Shown: in pieces, positions 25,391-34,932 of the stretch
How positions within the stretch are numbered: the stretch's first letter is position 1
Layout of the letters: every line of letters starts with the position of its first letter
Assembly (NCBI RefSeq): GCF_000422585.1
Contig: NZ_AUGI01000034.1
Span: forward strand, 38,332 to 102,331
Length of the DNA stretch: 64,000 bases
Source: Hugenholtzia roseola DSM 9546
Lineage (GTDB): Bacteria > Bacteroidota > Bacteroidia > Cytophagales > Bernardetiaceae
Direction of reading: 5' to 3'
Made by a program: the position numbers and the translations under genes
The notes under the pieces: model-generated
What the model was told of the DNA's origin: nothing
Database searches by the model: none
The model's input: only the letters and a program-made list of their open reading frames with translations

Positions 25391-27589
25391 ATGTTCCATC
25401 AATACCGCTTTTTGATAAGCCTCTGCGCTTTTTTATCAGGGCTTTCCCTGCCTTTTTCAGTTGAAGCCCAACTTTTTAAAAAGGACACAAGCCTTCTGTA
25501 TCAGCTTGAATTGCAGGAATTACAGAGTCAGGAGAATACCTTAGATGTGGAAGTGGTGTCGGCATCTAAAATTTCGCAAAAAATTTCAGACGCGCCCAAC
25601 TTGATTTCTTTTTTCAATCAGAAACAAATCCACCAATACGGCTGGCTTAGTTTGGGCGAAATGCTCACGCGCCTGCCTACCTTTGCTTTGAGTCAGGATT
25701 ATGATAGGAAAACGGTAAGCAGTCGAGGCGTGTATGAGGGTTGGAACAACAACCACTTACTTTTGCTCATTGATGGCGTGCAGTGCAACGACAATCTCTA
25801 TGGCACTGCCTACACTTGGGAAATTACCCCTTTGGTTTTCAATAAAAGCGTCGAGATTTTGCGCGGCTCTGGCTCTGCCCTCTACGGTAGCAATGCCGTC
25901 AATGGGGCAATCAACCTTTCTACCCTTTCGCCTGACGATTTGCGCGGCATTGGCATGGCACAGTTTCGCTTTGGCAATCAGAACACACGCATCTATGATA
26001 TTGTGGCAGGTGTCAGAAGCGATTATTTAGATGGTATCGTCGCCTTCAATACCTACACCACCGATGGCAGCTCTTATCGCTCTTATGACGATTCGGAAAG
26101 GACAGACGAAGCAGGGAATCCCGCCCAATTCGACATTCACAACCCCTTGGATAGCCGCTATTTTTTTACCAAACTGCAAGGTAGGGGCAAATTCGAGGGC
26201 TTTTCCCTACAATTTCACGACCAAAAATGGAGCTATGGCTCTGGACATGGCTGGCTTTTCAATGTCCCCGACCAACCCGAAAATCTAAGTGAAAACCGCC
26301 GCATCTTGGCGTTCAAATACAATGACGATTTTAAAAACAAAAGAATTTCACAAGAATACATCTTGCGCTATCAAAGGCATGGCATAGATTGGAACATGCG
26401 CTATTTCCCCGACGGCGCATTGGAAAATTTCTACCCCTTTGGCGTAACGGAATACCTCAAAACACAGGCAGACGACCTACTTTTGCGTAGTCAGTATCTC
26501 TACAAAGATTTGAATGGCAATACTTGGCTTGGTGGCGTAGAAGGTATCGGTTTCTTTTATCGTGGCGATAAGGCGCATTTTTCAAATGTCAATCTCAATG
26601 AAGATTTCGCGCCCTTTGCCGACAATCGCCTTTACCCCATTCAAGATTGGCTCTCCTTTGTCAAGAACAAGCCTGTCTGGAATTTAGGCGTTTTTGTGCA
26701 ATACATTTCGCCTTTCTGGATTGGCGAAAAGCTACAACTTACGGCTTCTTTGCGCTACGACAATCAGTTTTTCGAGTATCGTGATGTTTTTTTGCCCGAT
26801 TCGCCTGAACTGCGCAAAAGTTTTTCGCAATTAAGTCCGCGCTTGGGGCTTGTGTTCAAACCGATAGAAACCCTGACCCTAAAAGCCCTATACAGTCGTG
26901 GCTTTCGCACACCTTCGCCTACGGAAATGTTTGGCACTTATACCTACTCTTTGGCATCAAACCTATCAGAATTAGAACCTGAACGCATCAATAGCTATGA
27001 AATACAAGGGATTTGGCGCATTTTAAAAGGATTGAACACAAAACTTAATTTTTATCTCAACGATTTTGACAATATCATTGCTTATAGTACCGCCAATGCC
27101 AACCTTTCGACCAACATTTACTCCCTGCATACGGCAGGTGTAGAGGCAGAATTGGAACTTTACAGCCGCCATTGGGCAGGCTTTCTAAATTACACCTATA
27201 CGCACCGCTTAGATGAGCAAATTGTGGATAGCACCGTTGTAGAAAGTCCCGATTTGCTCACTTGGTATCCTGCCCACCGCGCCAACTTAGGGGTTCGCTA
27301 TCAGAAACCGAAGTATCATTTTTCTTTGCAGGTGCAATATCAGAGTGCTGTGGAGCGGCGCAGCTCGGATTTTAATGAGCGCAATGCAGGTTTTCGCCCT
27401 CAAAGTGTGCCTGCTTGGGTGCGCCTCAATACCAAAGTAGGCTATCGCCTAACCAAACAGGTAGAAATTGGCTGCTTGGTTACCAATATTACCAACGGGC
27501 GCGATTTTCTTATCAAAAACAACGCCTTCCGCATGGATTATCAGATGGCGGCGCGTCGTGTTTTGTTTAATTTGCTTTTTGAGTTTTGA
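25391..27589 (+). CDS. TonB-dependent outer-membrane receptor (BtuB/colicin-receptor type)
   Basis: A 732-residue receptor that imports a bound ligand with TonB energy. A signal peptide ends near EAQ (residue 27). The plug runs from VEVVSASKISQKISDAPN through LLLIDGVQCND to VEILRGSGSALYGSNAVNGAINLST. The barrel ends with aromatic FNLLFEF. It lacks the N-terminal carboxypeptidase-like domain of SusC. Ligand unknown; the plug resembles vitamin B12 and siderophore receptors. Confidence 0.9.
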   Translation: MFHQYRFLISLCAFLSGLSLPFSVEAQLFKKDTSLLYQLELQELQSQENTLDVEVVSASKISQKISDAPNLISFFNQKQIHQYGWLSLGEMLTRLPTFALSQDYDRKTVSSRGVYEGWNNNHLLLLIDGVQCNDNLYGTAYTWEITPLVFNKSVEILRGSGSALYGSNAVNGAINLSTLSPDDLRGIGMAQFRFGNQNTRIYDIVAGVRSDYLDGIVAFNTYTTDGSSYRSYDDSERTDEAGNPAQFDIHNPLDSRYFFTKLQGRGKFEGFSLQFHDQKWSYGSGHGWLFNVPDQPENLSENRRILAFKYNDDFKNKRISQEYILRYQRHGIDWNMRYFPDGALENFYPFGVTEYLKTQADDLLLRSQYLYKDLNGNTWLGGVEGIGFFYRGDKAHFSNVNLNEDFAPFADNRLYPIQDWLSFVKNKPVWNLGVFVQYISPFWIGEKLQLTASLRYDNQFFEYRDVFLPDSPELRKSFSQLSPRLGLVFKPIETLTLKALYSRGFRTPSPTEMFGTYTYSLASNLSELEPERINSYEIQGIWRILKGLNTKLNFYLNDFDNIIAYSTANANLSTNIYSLHTAGVEAELELYSRHWAGFLNYTYTHRLDEQIVDSTVVESPDLLTWYPAHRANLGVRYQKPKYHFSLQVQYQSAVERRSSDFNERNAGFRPQSVPAWVRLNTKVGYRLTKQVEIGCLVTNITNGRDFLIKNNAFRMDYQMAARRVLFNLLFEF

Positions 27590-27620
27590 AAAAAGAAAGG
27601 TAAGAAAGCGCGTAAAATCG

Positions 27621-27628
27621 TATCTTTG
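27621..27628 (+). promoter_or_regulatory. -7 box TATCTTTG deciding the start of the next gene
   Basis: A perfect TAnnTTTG match. Transcription would begin near 27635, downstream of the ATG at 27626, so the ATG at 27656 is the likely start. No clear -33 box. Confidence 0.6.
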
Positions 27629-27655
27629 CCGTTTGTTTGCAATCTTACCAAAAAA

Positions 27656-28996
27656 ATGGCGATTAAAATTCATCAGACCCTTGTAGATGCCATTGCATCG
27701 GCACTTTTCCAGATTTTTGTAGAAAAAAAATATGCGGATAAAGTCATAGAAAAGCTATTGCGCTCGAATCCGAAATGGGGCGCACGCGATAGGGCGTTTA
27801 TTGCCGAAAATAGTTATGATATAGTAAGAAGTTGGCGCAAAATTTTATATGTAGGCAAGGGCTTATTTCATTTTTTAGATGCAGAATTAGCCTATTCACA
27901 ACTTTTAGAAAAAGAACGCCCTGCGGATTCGCTTTTGAAGCAAGATTTTCGCCTTGCTGCTGAAATCGGACTAACGCTCAAAATGGAAGCCGCTCTTTTT
28001 GCAGCCCTCCCTACGGCAAGACTTTTAGACCAACAGGCGCAATTAGGGGCAGCCTTTGAAGATAGACACACACAGGACAAAGATAGGCGTAGCCTTTTGC
28101 GCCAATATTTCCATGCCCTTCCTACTTGGCTTGACGCACTCTTGGTAGAAGAATTAGGGCAGGCGCGTTGGGAGGCAGAATTAGAAGCACTCAATCAGAC
28201 TGCGCCTGTGGTGCTTCGCGCCAATGCGCTCAAAATATCGGTATCCGACCTCGAAAAAAGATTAGACGAGGAGGGCATCGAAACGCAAAGATGGCAGACT
28301 TGGGCAAGCGGAAAAAGCCCACTTTTGGGTACGGAAGCGGCACTTGTTTTGCAAAAAAGGCAAAATATTTTCCGCCATGCTGCCTTTCAAGAAGGGCTTT
28401 TCGAGGTGCAAGATGCAGGCTCACAAAGCATTGCGCCTTTTTTGGAGGTAGAAATGGGCATGCGCCTTGTCGATGCCTGTGCAGGGGCAGGGGGCAAAAC
28501 GCTGCATCTGGCGGCTCTGATGCAAAACAAAGGCAAAATTATCGCCCTCGATACTGAAAGTTGGAAATTAGCCGAACTGCAAAAACGCGCCAAACGTGCA
28601 GGGGCAAGTCTGATAGAAACGCGCCCTATTGAAGGCAGCAAGACCATCAAACGCCTTTACCAAACGGCAGATAGGCTACTTTTAGATGTGCCTTGTTCGG
28701 GGTTAGGCGTTTTGCGCCGCAATCCAGATGCCAAGTGGAAACTCAAACCGCAATTTATTGCTACCATTCGCCAAACGCAAGCGGAAATTTTAGACAAATA
28801 CACGCCCATCTGCAAAGTAGGGGGCAAAGTCGTATATGCCACTTGTAGTATTTTGCCTTCTGAAAATGAAAAACAAGTGCAGCTTTTTTTAGAAAAACAC
28901 AAAGAAAAGTTTAGCCTTCTCAAATCGCAAAGCCTAACGCCTGCCCAAAAAGGCACAGACGGCTTTTTTATGGCTCTTTTGGAAAGAAAGAAATAA
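27656..28996 (+). CDS. RsmB/NOP-family RNA cytosine methyltransferase
   Basis: A 446-residue SAM-dependent m5C methyltransferase acting on rRNA or tRNA. The N-terminal helical domain includes FVEKKYADKVIEKLLRSNPKWGARDRAFIAENSYDIVR, as in RsmB. The catalytic domain has VDACAGAGGKTLHLAALM (motif I), a DVPCSGLGVLRRNPDAKWK loop with the first Cys, and VVYATCSILPSENEKQVQ with the nucleophile Cys. Start chosen from the promoter. Exact target base unknown. Confidence 0.9.
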   Translation: MAIKIHQTLVDAIASALFQIFVEKKYADKVIEKLLRSNPKWGARDRAFIAENSYDIVRSWRKILYVGKGLFHFLDAELAYSQLLEKERPADSLLKQDFRLAAEIGLTLKMEAALFAALPTARLLDQQAQLGAAFEDRHTQDKDRRSLLRQYFHALPTWLDALLVEELGQARWEAELEALNQTAPVVLRANALKISVSDLEKRLDEEGIETQRWQTWASGKSPLLGTEAALVLQKRQNIFRHAAFQEGLFEVQDAGSQSIAPFLEVEMGMRLVDACAGAGGKTLHLAALMQNKGKIIALDTESWKLAELQKRAKRAGASLIETRPIEGSKTIKRLYQTADRLLLDVPCSGLGVLRRNPDAKWKLKPQFIATIRQTQAEILDKYTPICKVGGKVVYATCSILPSENEKQVQLFLEKHKEKFSLLKSQSLTPAQKGTDGFFMALLERKK

Positions 28997-29032
28997 AGGG
29001 CGTTTTGTCTGATTTTTATCTGACCCACTATT

Positions 29033-29575
29033 TTACTTTACCAAGCGCGAAATCTCTTTGAAAGTTGGCGTGCCTGCCTTTACACAAAGCTCGAAGAGTA
29101 GCGATTCTACGGTTGTTATCAGACATTGCGCCTGCACAAGCCTTTGCAGGGCAATGATTTTGTCGTTCTCGAAGCGCGAGGAAACTGCATCTGCCACAAT
29201 AACGGGCGTTTTTCCTGCTTCCAATAAATCCAATGCCGTTTGTAGGACGCAGACATGGGTTTCTATCCCTGCCAAAATCACAAAATTTGCCTGCCACCGC
29301 TCTATTTGCAAGACCATGCGCTCCTCTTGGTAGCAACTAAACGCCATTTTTTCCGCCGTCGGTAGGTTTGCCACAAGCGGCTGCAAACTTTCTATGGTCT
29401 TGCCCAAGCCTTTGGTGTATTGTTCGCTCACTAAGATTGGCACTTGTAGGATTTGCAGACCAGAAATGAGGGTATGCAGTTTTTTTTCTAACCTTTCTGC
29501 CTCGAAAATGTGTGGGAAAAGTCTTTCCTGCACATCTACCAAAATAAAAGCTGTGTTATCTTTTCTAATACGCAT
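29033..29575 (-). CDS. Isochorismatase-family cysteine hydrolase
   Basis: A 180-residue alpha/beta hydrolase. The catalytic triad is visible: Asp in FILVDVQERLFP, Lys in AEKMAFSCYQEE and Cys in AGIETHVCVLQTALDLL; the cis-peptide usually precedes this Cys. The Met at 29575 is the family start. Members include isochorismatase, nicotinamidase-like and stress-related YcaC proteins; this one resembles the last. Convergent with the methyltransferase. Confidence 0.88.
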   Translation of the reverse strand: MRIRKDNTAFILVDVQERLFPHIFEAERLEKKLHTLISGLQILQVPILVSEQYTKGLGKTIESLQPLVANLPTAEKMAFSCYQEERMVLQIERWQANFVILAGIETHVCVLQTALDLLEAGKTPVIVADAVSSRFENDKIIALQRLVQAQCLITTVESLLFELCVKAGTPTFKEISRLVK

Positions 29576-29608
29576 ATTTTTTTTAGATTTGAGATTAAAA
29601 ATTGAAAC

Positions 29609-30133
29609 ATGAAATCTTACCGAACTTTTGTTTTGCACCTGCCTTTTTCTTCTGCTAAGTCAAAACTTTTCCGAATAGGGCTATTCTTGGGAGTTCTTTT
29701 GGGACTTGTGGCTTGCAAACGCCCACTTTCTTCCGACCCAAGCTCTACTTCTGACCAGCCTACCGAAATGGCAAACCAACAAGATAAGCCTCATCAGCCT
29801 CAAAATCCGAAACAGTACCTTGCGCCCAACCAAATAGAAGTGGAAGCACAAGTTTTAGACATAAGTCAGGCACACCCAAAAGCCCATTTGGAGTGGCGGC
29901 TACAAATTACGAAAATTTTGGCACGAGGCGCAACCGCTCCTACGCTTGCCCAAGATACGCAAATTCAAGCCTTCGCCGAAGCTACTTTTTGTAAGAAAAA
30001 GTGGAACACCGACCAAGCCGCTGCCCTTTTAAGCCTTCTCGAAAAGAAGACACAGACCCTACGCCTGCATTTTGAGAAGCACCCCACAGACGAAACGGCG
30101 GAAGGCGTATGGCGAATCAATAAAGCCCAATAG
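29609..30133 (+). CDS. Hypothetical lipoprotein
   Basis: A 174-residue protein with a long N-terminal region and a hydrophobic segment ending LGLVAC (lipidation Cys near residue 36). This is followed by Ser/Thr/Gln-rich linker and a C-terminal domain with IEVEAQVLDISQAHPKAHLEWRLQITKIL, reminiscent of a beta-barrel (OB-like) fold. No family recognised. It starts 34 bases from the divergent hydrolase start. Confidence 0.6.
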   Translation: MKSYRTFVLHLPFSSAKSKLFRIGLFLGVLLGLVACKRPLSSDPSSTSDQPTEMANQQDKPHQPQNPKQYLAPNQIEVEAQVLDISQAHPKAHLEWRLQITKILARGATAPTLAQDTQIQAFAEATFCKKKWNTDQAAALLSLLEKKTQTLRLHFEKHPTDETAEGVWRINKAQ

Positions 30134-30200
30134 TGACGATATTGCAAAAAGACAAGTCCAACTTTGAAACCTTTTTTTCCACTTCTGAACCTTTCTGCTT

Positions 30201-31052
30201 ATGCCAACACTTAGAGATGAGAACCACTTAGAACGTTATCGCAAAGCGATTGAAGTTTTGAAAGAACACAGCGAAAACTTTTCCTACAAAAGGCTTTCCG
30301 AACGGCTTGAAGAAATAAAAAAGATGCAGGAATATAAAAATTTGAGCAGTATCGCCTCCTCGGATTCACAGCTCAATCGCATTTATAATCGCAAACAGGA
30401 GCTATTTCCAAACCTATTAAAGCTGCTCGAAATCTATTTGAAACGGCTTAGTTTTGTTTGGGACGAAAAACGCGGCACTTACATCTTAGAAAATGGCGAA
30501 CAGTCGCTCGATATTGCCCAAACGCAAGTACATCTGCCCAACCTGCGCGGCATTTATGAAGTCTATCACCTTTCGGCAAGAGGCGGCACGATTATCAAAA
30601 ATATTTTGCTGCTCGAAGATACGGGCAAAGTCGTTATCAAGGGCTACGGAAATGCACAGCACTTAGGGCAGGCGCAGGTCTTTGATGGCTCTTTGATTTC
30701 TATTCAAATCACGACGATAGAACACAGCACAGGATTGAAAGAAAACTTTTTTTATCAATTTATCTCTAATTTGGGAAACCACCTAAGAATAGGCGAAATT
30801 ACGCATTTTGTCGCCGTCGCTACCACGATTTCTTTGGACAAAGAGCCAATGGCTACCAAACGCCTTTTTGTGCGCCTTCATAACCAAACAGATGCCAAAA
30901 CCTTTGCCCAATACCAGCATCAGACCATCACCCAAGACGACAAAAAAGCCATCGAAGCCCTCAATAAACACAAAATAGGCAGGATTGCCGACTTTATTTA
31001 TGGGCTTCAAAACTTATCGGTGCAGGAAAAAGTCAATGATAATATTGGTTAA
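30201..31052 (+). CDS. Hypothetical cytoplasmic protein
   Basis: A 283-residue protein of unknown function without signal peptide. Residues 1 to about 90 are helical and charged (YRKAIEVLKEHSENFSYKRLSERLEEIKKM). The middle is beta-rich (IYEVYHLSARGGTIIKNILLLED, GKVVIKGYGN) and includes THFVAVATTISLDKEP. Absence of Cys and of known motifs prevents assignment. It may be an effector-type or sensor domain of an undescribed family. Confidence 0.6.
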   Translation: MPTLRDENHLERYRKAIEVLKEHSENFSYKRLSERLEEIKKMQEYKNLSSIASSDSQLNRIYNRKQELFPNLLKLLEIYLKRLSFVWDEKRGTYILENGEQSLDIAQTQVHLPNLRGIYEVYHLSARGGTIIKNILLLEDTGKVVIKGYGNAQHLGQAQVFDGSLISIQITTIEHSTGLKENFFYQFISNLGNHLRIGEITHFVAVATTISLDKEPMATKRLFVRLHNQTDAKTFAQYQHQTITQDDKKAIEALNKHKIGRIADFIYGLQNLSVQEKVNDNIG

Positions 31053-31077
31053 AATGAACGACAGCGCAAAATAGGAC

Positions 31078-31108
31078 TTGTTTCTTGCAACAAAGTTGCA
31101 TATCTTTG
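31078..31108 (+). promoter_or_regulatory. Promoter of TonB receptor gene at 31124
   Basis: TTG at 31078-31080, a 20-base spacer, TATCTTTG at 31101-31108. It places the transcript start near 31114, so the ATG at 31124 and not the one at 31085 is the start. Confidence 0.7.
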
Positions 31109-31123
31109 CTACAAAAAATACAG

Positions 31124-33526
31124 ATGCCCCTTTTTGTTCTTCGATTGTTATTGTTTTTGGTATTGAATTTTGTAGGAATGGTAGCACTTTTTGCCCAAAA
31201 AGAGCCTGCTTGTAATCTCACTGTGCGCGGTAGTGTGTGCGAACATGGCACGCGCGAGCCGATTTTGGGTGCGACGGTGCTAATTCAGGAATTGAACAAA
31301 GGGGTAGTCGTTTCTTCGAAGGGCGAATTTGAAATTCAGGGTCTTTGTCATGGGACTTACCACCTCGAATTTCGCTGTTTGGGCTATCATACCCATATTC
31401 AGCAAATCAGGATAGAAAAAAATACGACCGAACTGCCACAAATCTGTTTGCATGAGCATACCGAATTGCTGCAAACGGTAGAAATTAAGGGTAGTTTTTT
31501 GGGTCAGGAGATAGAAAAAAGTCCCATTTTGAGTACCGTTTTAGACCGAAAAGATTTAGACAAGTACCAAAGCATTGCCCTTGCCAATGCCTTTGAGCAG
31601 GTAGCGGGAGTCAATGCCCTCAATACGGGCGTGGGTATAGCCAAGCCCATGATTCGCGGCATGAGCCAAAATAGGGTGCGCGTCAATCAAATGGGTATCA
31701 AACAAGAAGACCAACAATGGGGAACAGACCATGGCTTGCAAGTTGATGCCTTTGCCGTAGAAAATGTAGAGATTGTGCGCGGAGCAGCCGCCTTACGTTA
31801 CGGCTCTGATGCCATCGGGGGCGTTATCAACCTTCAACCTGCGCCTTTTCCTACCCAAGAAGGCATAAAAGGCGGCGTAGAAACGGGGTTTCGTTCTAAT
31901 AATGATTTAGTTTCTTTGTCGGCTTGGGTAGAAAAAAGAAAGCAAGACCACTTTTTTCGCCTGCGCCTAAGCGGACAGGATTTTGCCGATTATCGCGTGC
32001 CTGCCCAAACTTTTCTATACAATCGCTATATCTTACCTATTGAAAATCAACGCCTTAAAAATACAGCAGGGAAGGAATACAACTTATTTTTTCAGTATGG
32101 CAAACTCTATCAAAAAAGTGCCTTTCGATTAAGTGTTTCTAATTTTAATCAAAATGTAGGACTTTTTACAGGTGCAACGGGTATTCCTCGCGCCTATCAG
32201 CTTGTAGATGACGGCAATGTTAGAAATGTAGATTTGCCCAATCAATACAACAATCATCTAAAAATAATTTTAAATCATACTCACAACTTTAAAAATGCGT
32301 ATTTAGAAACCGACATCGGCTATCAATACAATTTGCGCGAGGAAAATTCTGCCCCCCATGCGCATGGGAATTTCATACCCAACACCACTTTGGCTTTGGG
32401 GCTGCACCTGCAAACCCTAAGCGCAAATAGCATTTGGATACAAGACCTCAACAAAAACGGCACAAACAAGGGCGAGCGTAGAATTGGCTTTAATGCACAA
32501 GCTCAAAAAAATAACATTGCAGGTTATGAATTTCTTATTCCCAACTATTTTATGACTAATGCAGGGCTTTTTTGGATAGAAGAACACCAACTAAACCCTC
32601 ATTTCACCCTAACGGGCGGCTTGCGCTATGATTTTGCCTTTCAGACGGCACAAGGATATAGCGTCATTTTTTACAATGAAGATGGCAGCCTCAACTACAA
32701 AGACCGACGCAGCGAAGACTTGCAAGCCACTTATCAAAACCTTTCGGGCAGTTTGGGTTTTGCTTATCGTATAAGCCCTTATTTCCAACTTAAAACCAAT
32801 ATCGGAAACGTTTTCAGAACGCCTCATATCGTAGAGCTTACCTCCAATGGCGTGCATCATGGCACTTTTAGGCACGAAAAAGGCGACCCTACCCTCAAAA
32901 GTGAGCGCGGCTATCAGGCAGATATGGTTTTTCTTTTGCACGATAGAAAAGAAGAAAAATGGAATATTTCGCTTTCGCCTTTCTTCAATTATTTCACAAA
33001 TTACATCTTTCTACAACCTACTGCACGATTTTCTACCCTACCCGAAGCAGGTCAGATTTATCAATACACCCAAACCGAAGCCCTACATACAGGCTTTGAA
33101 AGTCAAGCCGAATGGAGTTTATTTGACTGGTGGCATTGGAAGGGGCAGCTGGCTTATCTCTACAATCAAAACCTAAAAACCGCCTTAGCATTACCCTTTA
33201 CGCCTCCTTTTCAAGCCTCTTTGGAATCAGAATGGCAGCGAAAAAAAATAGGAAATCTACTCAAAAATAGCTATTTGAGCATAGAAGCCGACTATTTTTC
33301 GGCGCAAAATAGAACCGATAGAAACGAAAAGAAAACGCCTTCTTATCTACTTTGGCATCTAAGGGCAGGCACAGAAATTTCTATCAAGAATCAAAAATTA
33401 GATGTTTTTATGCAAATACAAAATCTTACTAACGAAAAATATTTGAATCACCTAAGCCGCTACCGCCTTTTGAATCTGCCAGAAGCAGGGCGCAATGTAA
33501 GCCTGACGGTGCGATACAAATGGTAG
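31124..33526 (+). CDS. TonB-dependent receptor with carboxypeptidase-like regulatory domain
   Basis: An 800-residue outer-membrane receptor. A signal peptide ends at LFAQ (about residue 25). A CarboxypepD_reg-like domain follows (VRGSVCEHGTREPILGATVLI, FEIQGLCHGTYHLEFRCLGY). The plug has FEQVAGVNALNTGVGIAKPMIRGMSQNRV and VEIVRGAAALRYGSDAIGGVINL. His-rich barrel loops (SAPHAHGN, HHGTFRHEKG) suggest metal or metallophore uptake, which is inference. It ends in a transcription terminator 17 bases past the stop. Confidence 0.9.
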   Translation: MPLFVLRLLLFLVLNFVGMVALFAQKEPACNLTVRGSVCEHGTREPILGATVLIQELNKGVVVSSKGEFEIQGLCHGTYHLEFRCLGYHTHIQQIRIEKNTTELPQICLHEHTELLQTVEIKGSFLGQEIEKSPILSTVLDRKDLDKYQSIALANAFEQVAGVNALNTGVGIAKPMIRGMSQNRVRVNQMGIKQEDQQWGTDHGLQVDAFAVENVEIVRGAAALRYGSDAIGGVINLQPAPFPTQEGIKGGVETGFRSNNDLVSLSAWVEKRKQDHFFRLRLSGQDFADYRVPAQTFLYNRYILPIENQRLKNTAGKEYNLFFQYGKLYQKSAFRLSVSNFNQNVGLFTGATGIPRAYQLVDDGNVRNVDLPNQYNNHLKIILNHTHNFKNAYLETDIGYQYNLREENSAPHAHGNFIPNTTLALGLHLQTLSANSIWIQDLNKNGTNKGERRIGFNAQAQKNNIAGYEFLIPNYFMTNAGLFWIEEHQLNPHFTLTGGLRYDFAFQTAQGYSVIFYNEDGSLNYKDRRSEDLQATYQNLSGSLGFAYRISPYFQLKTNIGNVFRTPHIVELTSNGVHHGTFRHEKGDPTLKSERGYQADMVFLLHDRKEEKWNISLSPFFNYFTNYIFLQPTARFSTLPEAGQIYQYTQTEALHTGFESQAEWSLFDWWHWKGQLAYLYNQNLKTALALPFTPPFQASLESEWQRKKIGNLLKNSYLSIEADYFSAQNRTDRNEKKTPSYLLWHLRAGTEISIKNQKLDVFMQIQNLTNEKYLNHLSRYRLLNLPEAGRNVSLTVRYKW

Positions 33527-33542
33527 GCAATATTTGAACACA

Positions 33543-33574
33543 AAAAAAGGAGGCTTATTCCTCCTTTTTTTTAG
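33543..33574 (+). terminator. Terminator after TonB receptor
   Basis: AAAAAAGGAGG pairs with CCTCCTTTTTT around CTTATT, with long A and T runs; a textbook intrinsic terminator that works on both strands. Confidence 0.9.
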
Positions 33575-33603
33575 CTCGTTTTAGTTGGTTTTGATTTTTG
33601 GGG

Positions 33604-33830
33604 GGCGTTGTTACGACGGTCAAAAGGTCAAAAAACGGGGTTTTGTGCTTCGCACAAGCCTCCTGAACCCCCACCCTGCCCTCCCCCAATAGGGGAGGGT
33701 TCTAAAACCAAACTAATTTTTGGAATTTTTTATAACAAAGCAAAGATATTTTATGATAAAAAAGCCCCGCCCTATGGGGGCGGGGTTTGGGGTGGGGTGC
33801 ATTTAAGACTTTTATCGTTGCAACAACGCC
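33604..33830. mobile_element. MITE-like element, family 2, copy 2 (uninterrupted)
   Basis: 227 bases with inverted ends GGCGTTGTTACGA / TTGCAACAACGCC (first nine bases perfect). It is flanked on both sides by TTTTTGGGG (33595-33603, 33831-33839), a 9-base target duplication. The interior has two GC-rich hairpins (CCCTCCCC..GGGGAGGG and GCCCCGCCC..GGGCGGGG). It matches 7048-7446 without that copy's nested insert. Non-coding. Confidence 0.75.
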
Positions 33831-33842
33831 TTTTTGGGGGAC

Positions 33843-34514
33843 TTATTTCTTACCCTTTCCTTTGCCTCTTTTTTCCTTCATTTGGTCTTTTTTTTCTGCC
33901 TTGTGTTCTTGCCATTTCTGATACTGTTCGGGCGTGAGAATGGCTTTGAGTTCGGCATCAAAGGCTTGGCGAATGGCTTTTCTTTCGGCGCGTTTTTCGC
34001 CCATTTCCTCGTCCTCGTCCTCCTCTGGTTCGGCATCAGGATTGAGTGCCTGCATTTTTTGGTGGAAGGTAGTGGCGGCGGCTTCTACTTTTTGGGTCTG
34101 CGAATCGGAAAGGGCAAGGTGTTCTTTCATCTTTTGGGCTTGCTTGGCAGCACGCTTGGCAGGGTCTTTTTTCTCGGCTTTAAGAGCCTCGTGTTTTGCC
34201 TTTTGTTCGGGCGTGAGCAGGGCTTCTACTTCGCTACGAAAGGCTTGGCGAGCGGCTTTGATTTCTTCGCGCGGCTCTTGGCTGTTTTCCTTCATTTTTT
34301 GGCGTGCCGCCTTAATTTTGGCATCACGTACTTGGGCGGCAGCCTGTACTTTTTCCATTTGGGCTTCGGAAAGTCCTAACTCTTTTTGCATTTCTTCTAA
34401 TTTTTCGCCTTTATGATGCTGGTGTTTTTGTGCCTGCAAAGGGGCAGCAACAAAGGCAAAAGCGAAAGCCAAAGTAGCGAAGGCTACAAAAATATTTTTA
34501 CGAATGGTTTTCAT
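33843..34514 (-). CDS. Spy/CpxP-like periplasmic helical protein with duplicated LTxxQ module
   Basis: A 223-residue protein with signal peptide cleaved near LQAQ (residue 29). The mature part is strongly helical and charged and has two copies of the module: LGLSEAQMEKVQ...LLTPEQKAKHEALKAEKKDP and LALSDSQTQKVE...ILTPEQYQKWQEHKAEKKDQ. LTPEQ corresponds to the LTxxQ motif of Spy/CpxP chaperones and metal-stress proteins. The C-terminus is Lys/Gly-rich. A metal-stress or chaperone role is inferred; it has an acidic DEPEEDEDEE-like linker between modules. Confidence 0.78.
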   Translation of the reverse strand: MKTIRKNIFVAFATLAFAFAFVAAPLQAQKHQHHKGEKLEEMQKELGLSEAQMEKVQAAAQVRDAKIKAARQKMKENSQEPREEIKAARQAFRSEVEALLTPEQKAKHEALKAEKKDPAKRAAKQAQKMKEHLALSDSQTQKVEAAATTFHQKMQALNPDAEPEEDEDEEMGEKRAERKAIRQAFDAELKAILTPEQYQKWQEHKAEKKDQMKEKRGKGKGKK

Positions 34515-34932
34515 AAGGATTTGGGAAGATAAAGTGGTGATAGGAATGGTATCAGAAATGAAAAAGTGAAACGCGCTTCACGCCGCTTTTTTGTGCGGTT
34601 CTGTGGGATAGACCCTTTGGCAAGTGCAAAGTTTAATGGGGTTTGAAAAAAAAGAGAAAAAATTTGCAGCCCTTTTCAAAAAGATTGCGTCTGCATAGAA
34701 AAGCGATTTTGGTTTGCTCTTTTTATACCCTTTCCCAAATAAAAACTGTATTGACTACCTCGAAGCCGAATAAATTTTGGTAGAAAACGCGAGTAGAATT
34801 TGACCTTTTCGTTGCAAAATGTTAATTTCGAAAAAAGTTTGGGTTTTTTGGTCAGGATTCAATAAATTGAGCCTTCAAAATAGCTACCTGCTGCCCAAGC
34901 AGTCGTTTTTCACACACCCTAATTGCTTTACC
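34515..34932. other. Divergent intergenic region
   Basis: About 420 bases between the divergent Spy-like and metalloprotease genes. No promoter with both boxes could be assigned with confidence, and no gene, repeat or RNA was recognised. Confidence 0.4.

Noticed and set aside
29576..29638. Longer start for the isochorismatase-family gene
   Set aside because: The extra 21 residues overlap the divergent lipoprotein start and are not part of the conserved fold, which begins at MRIRKDNTAFILVD.
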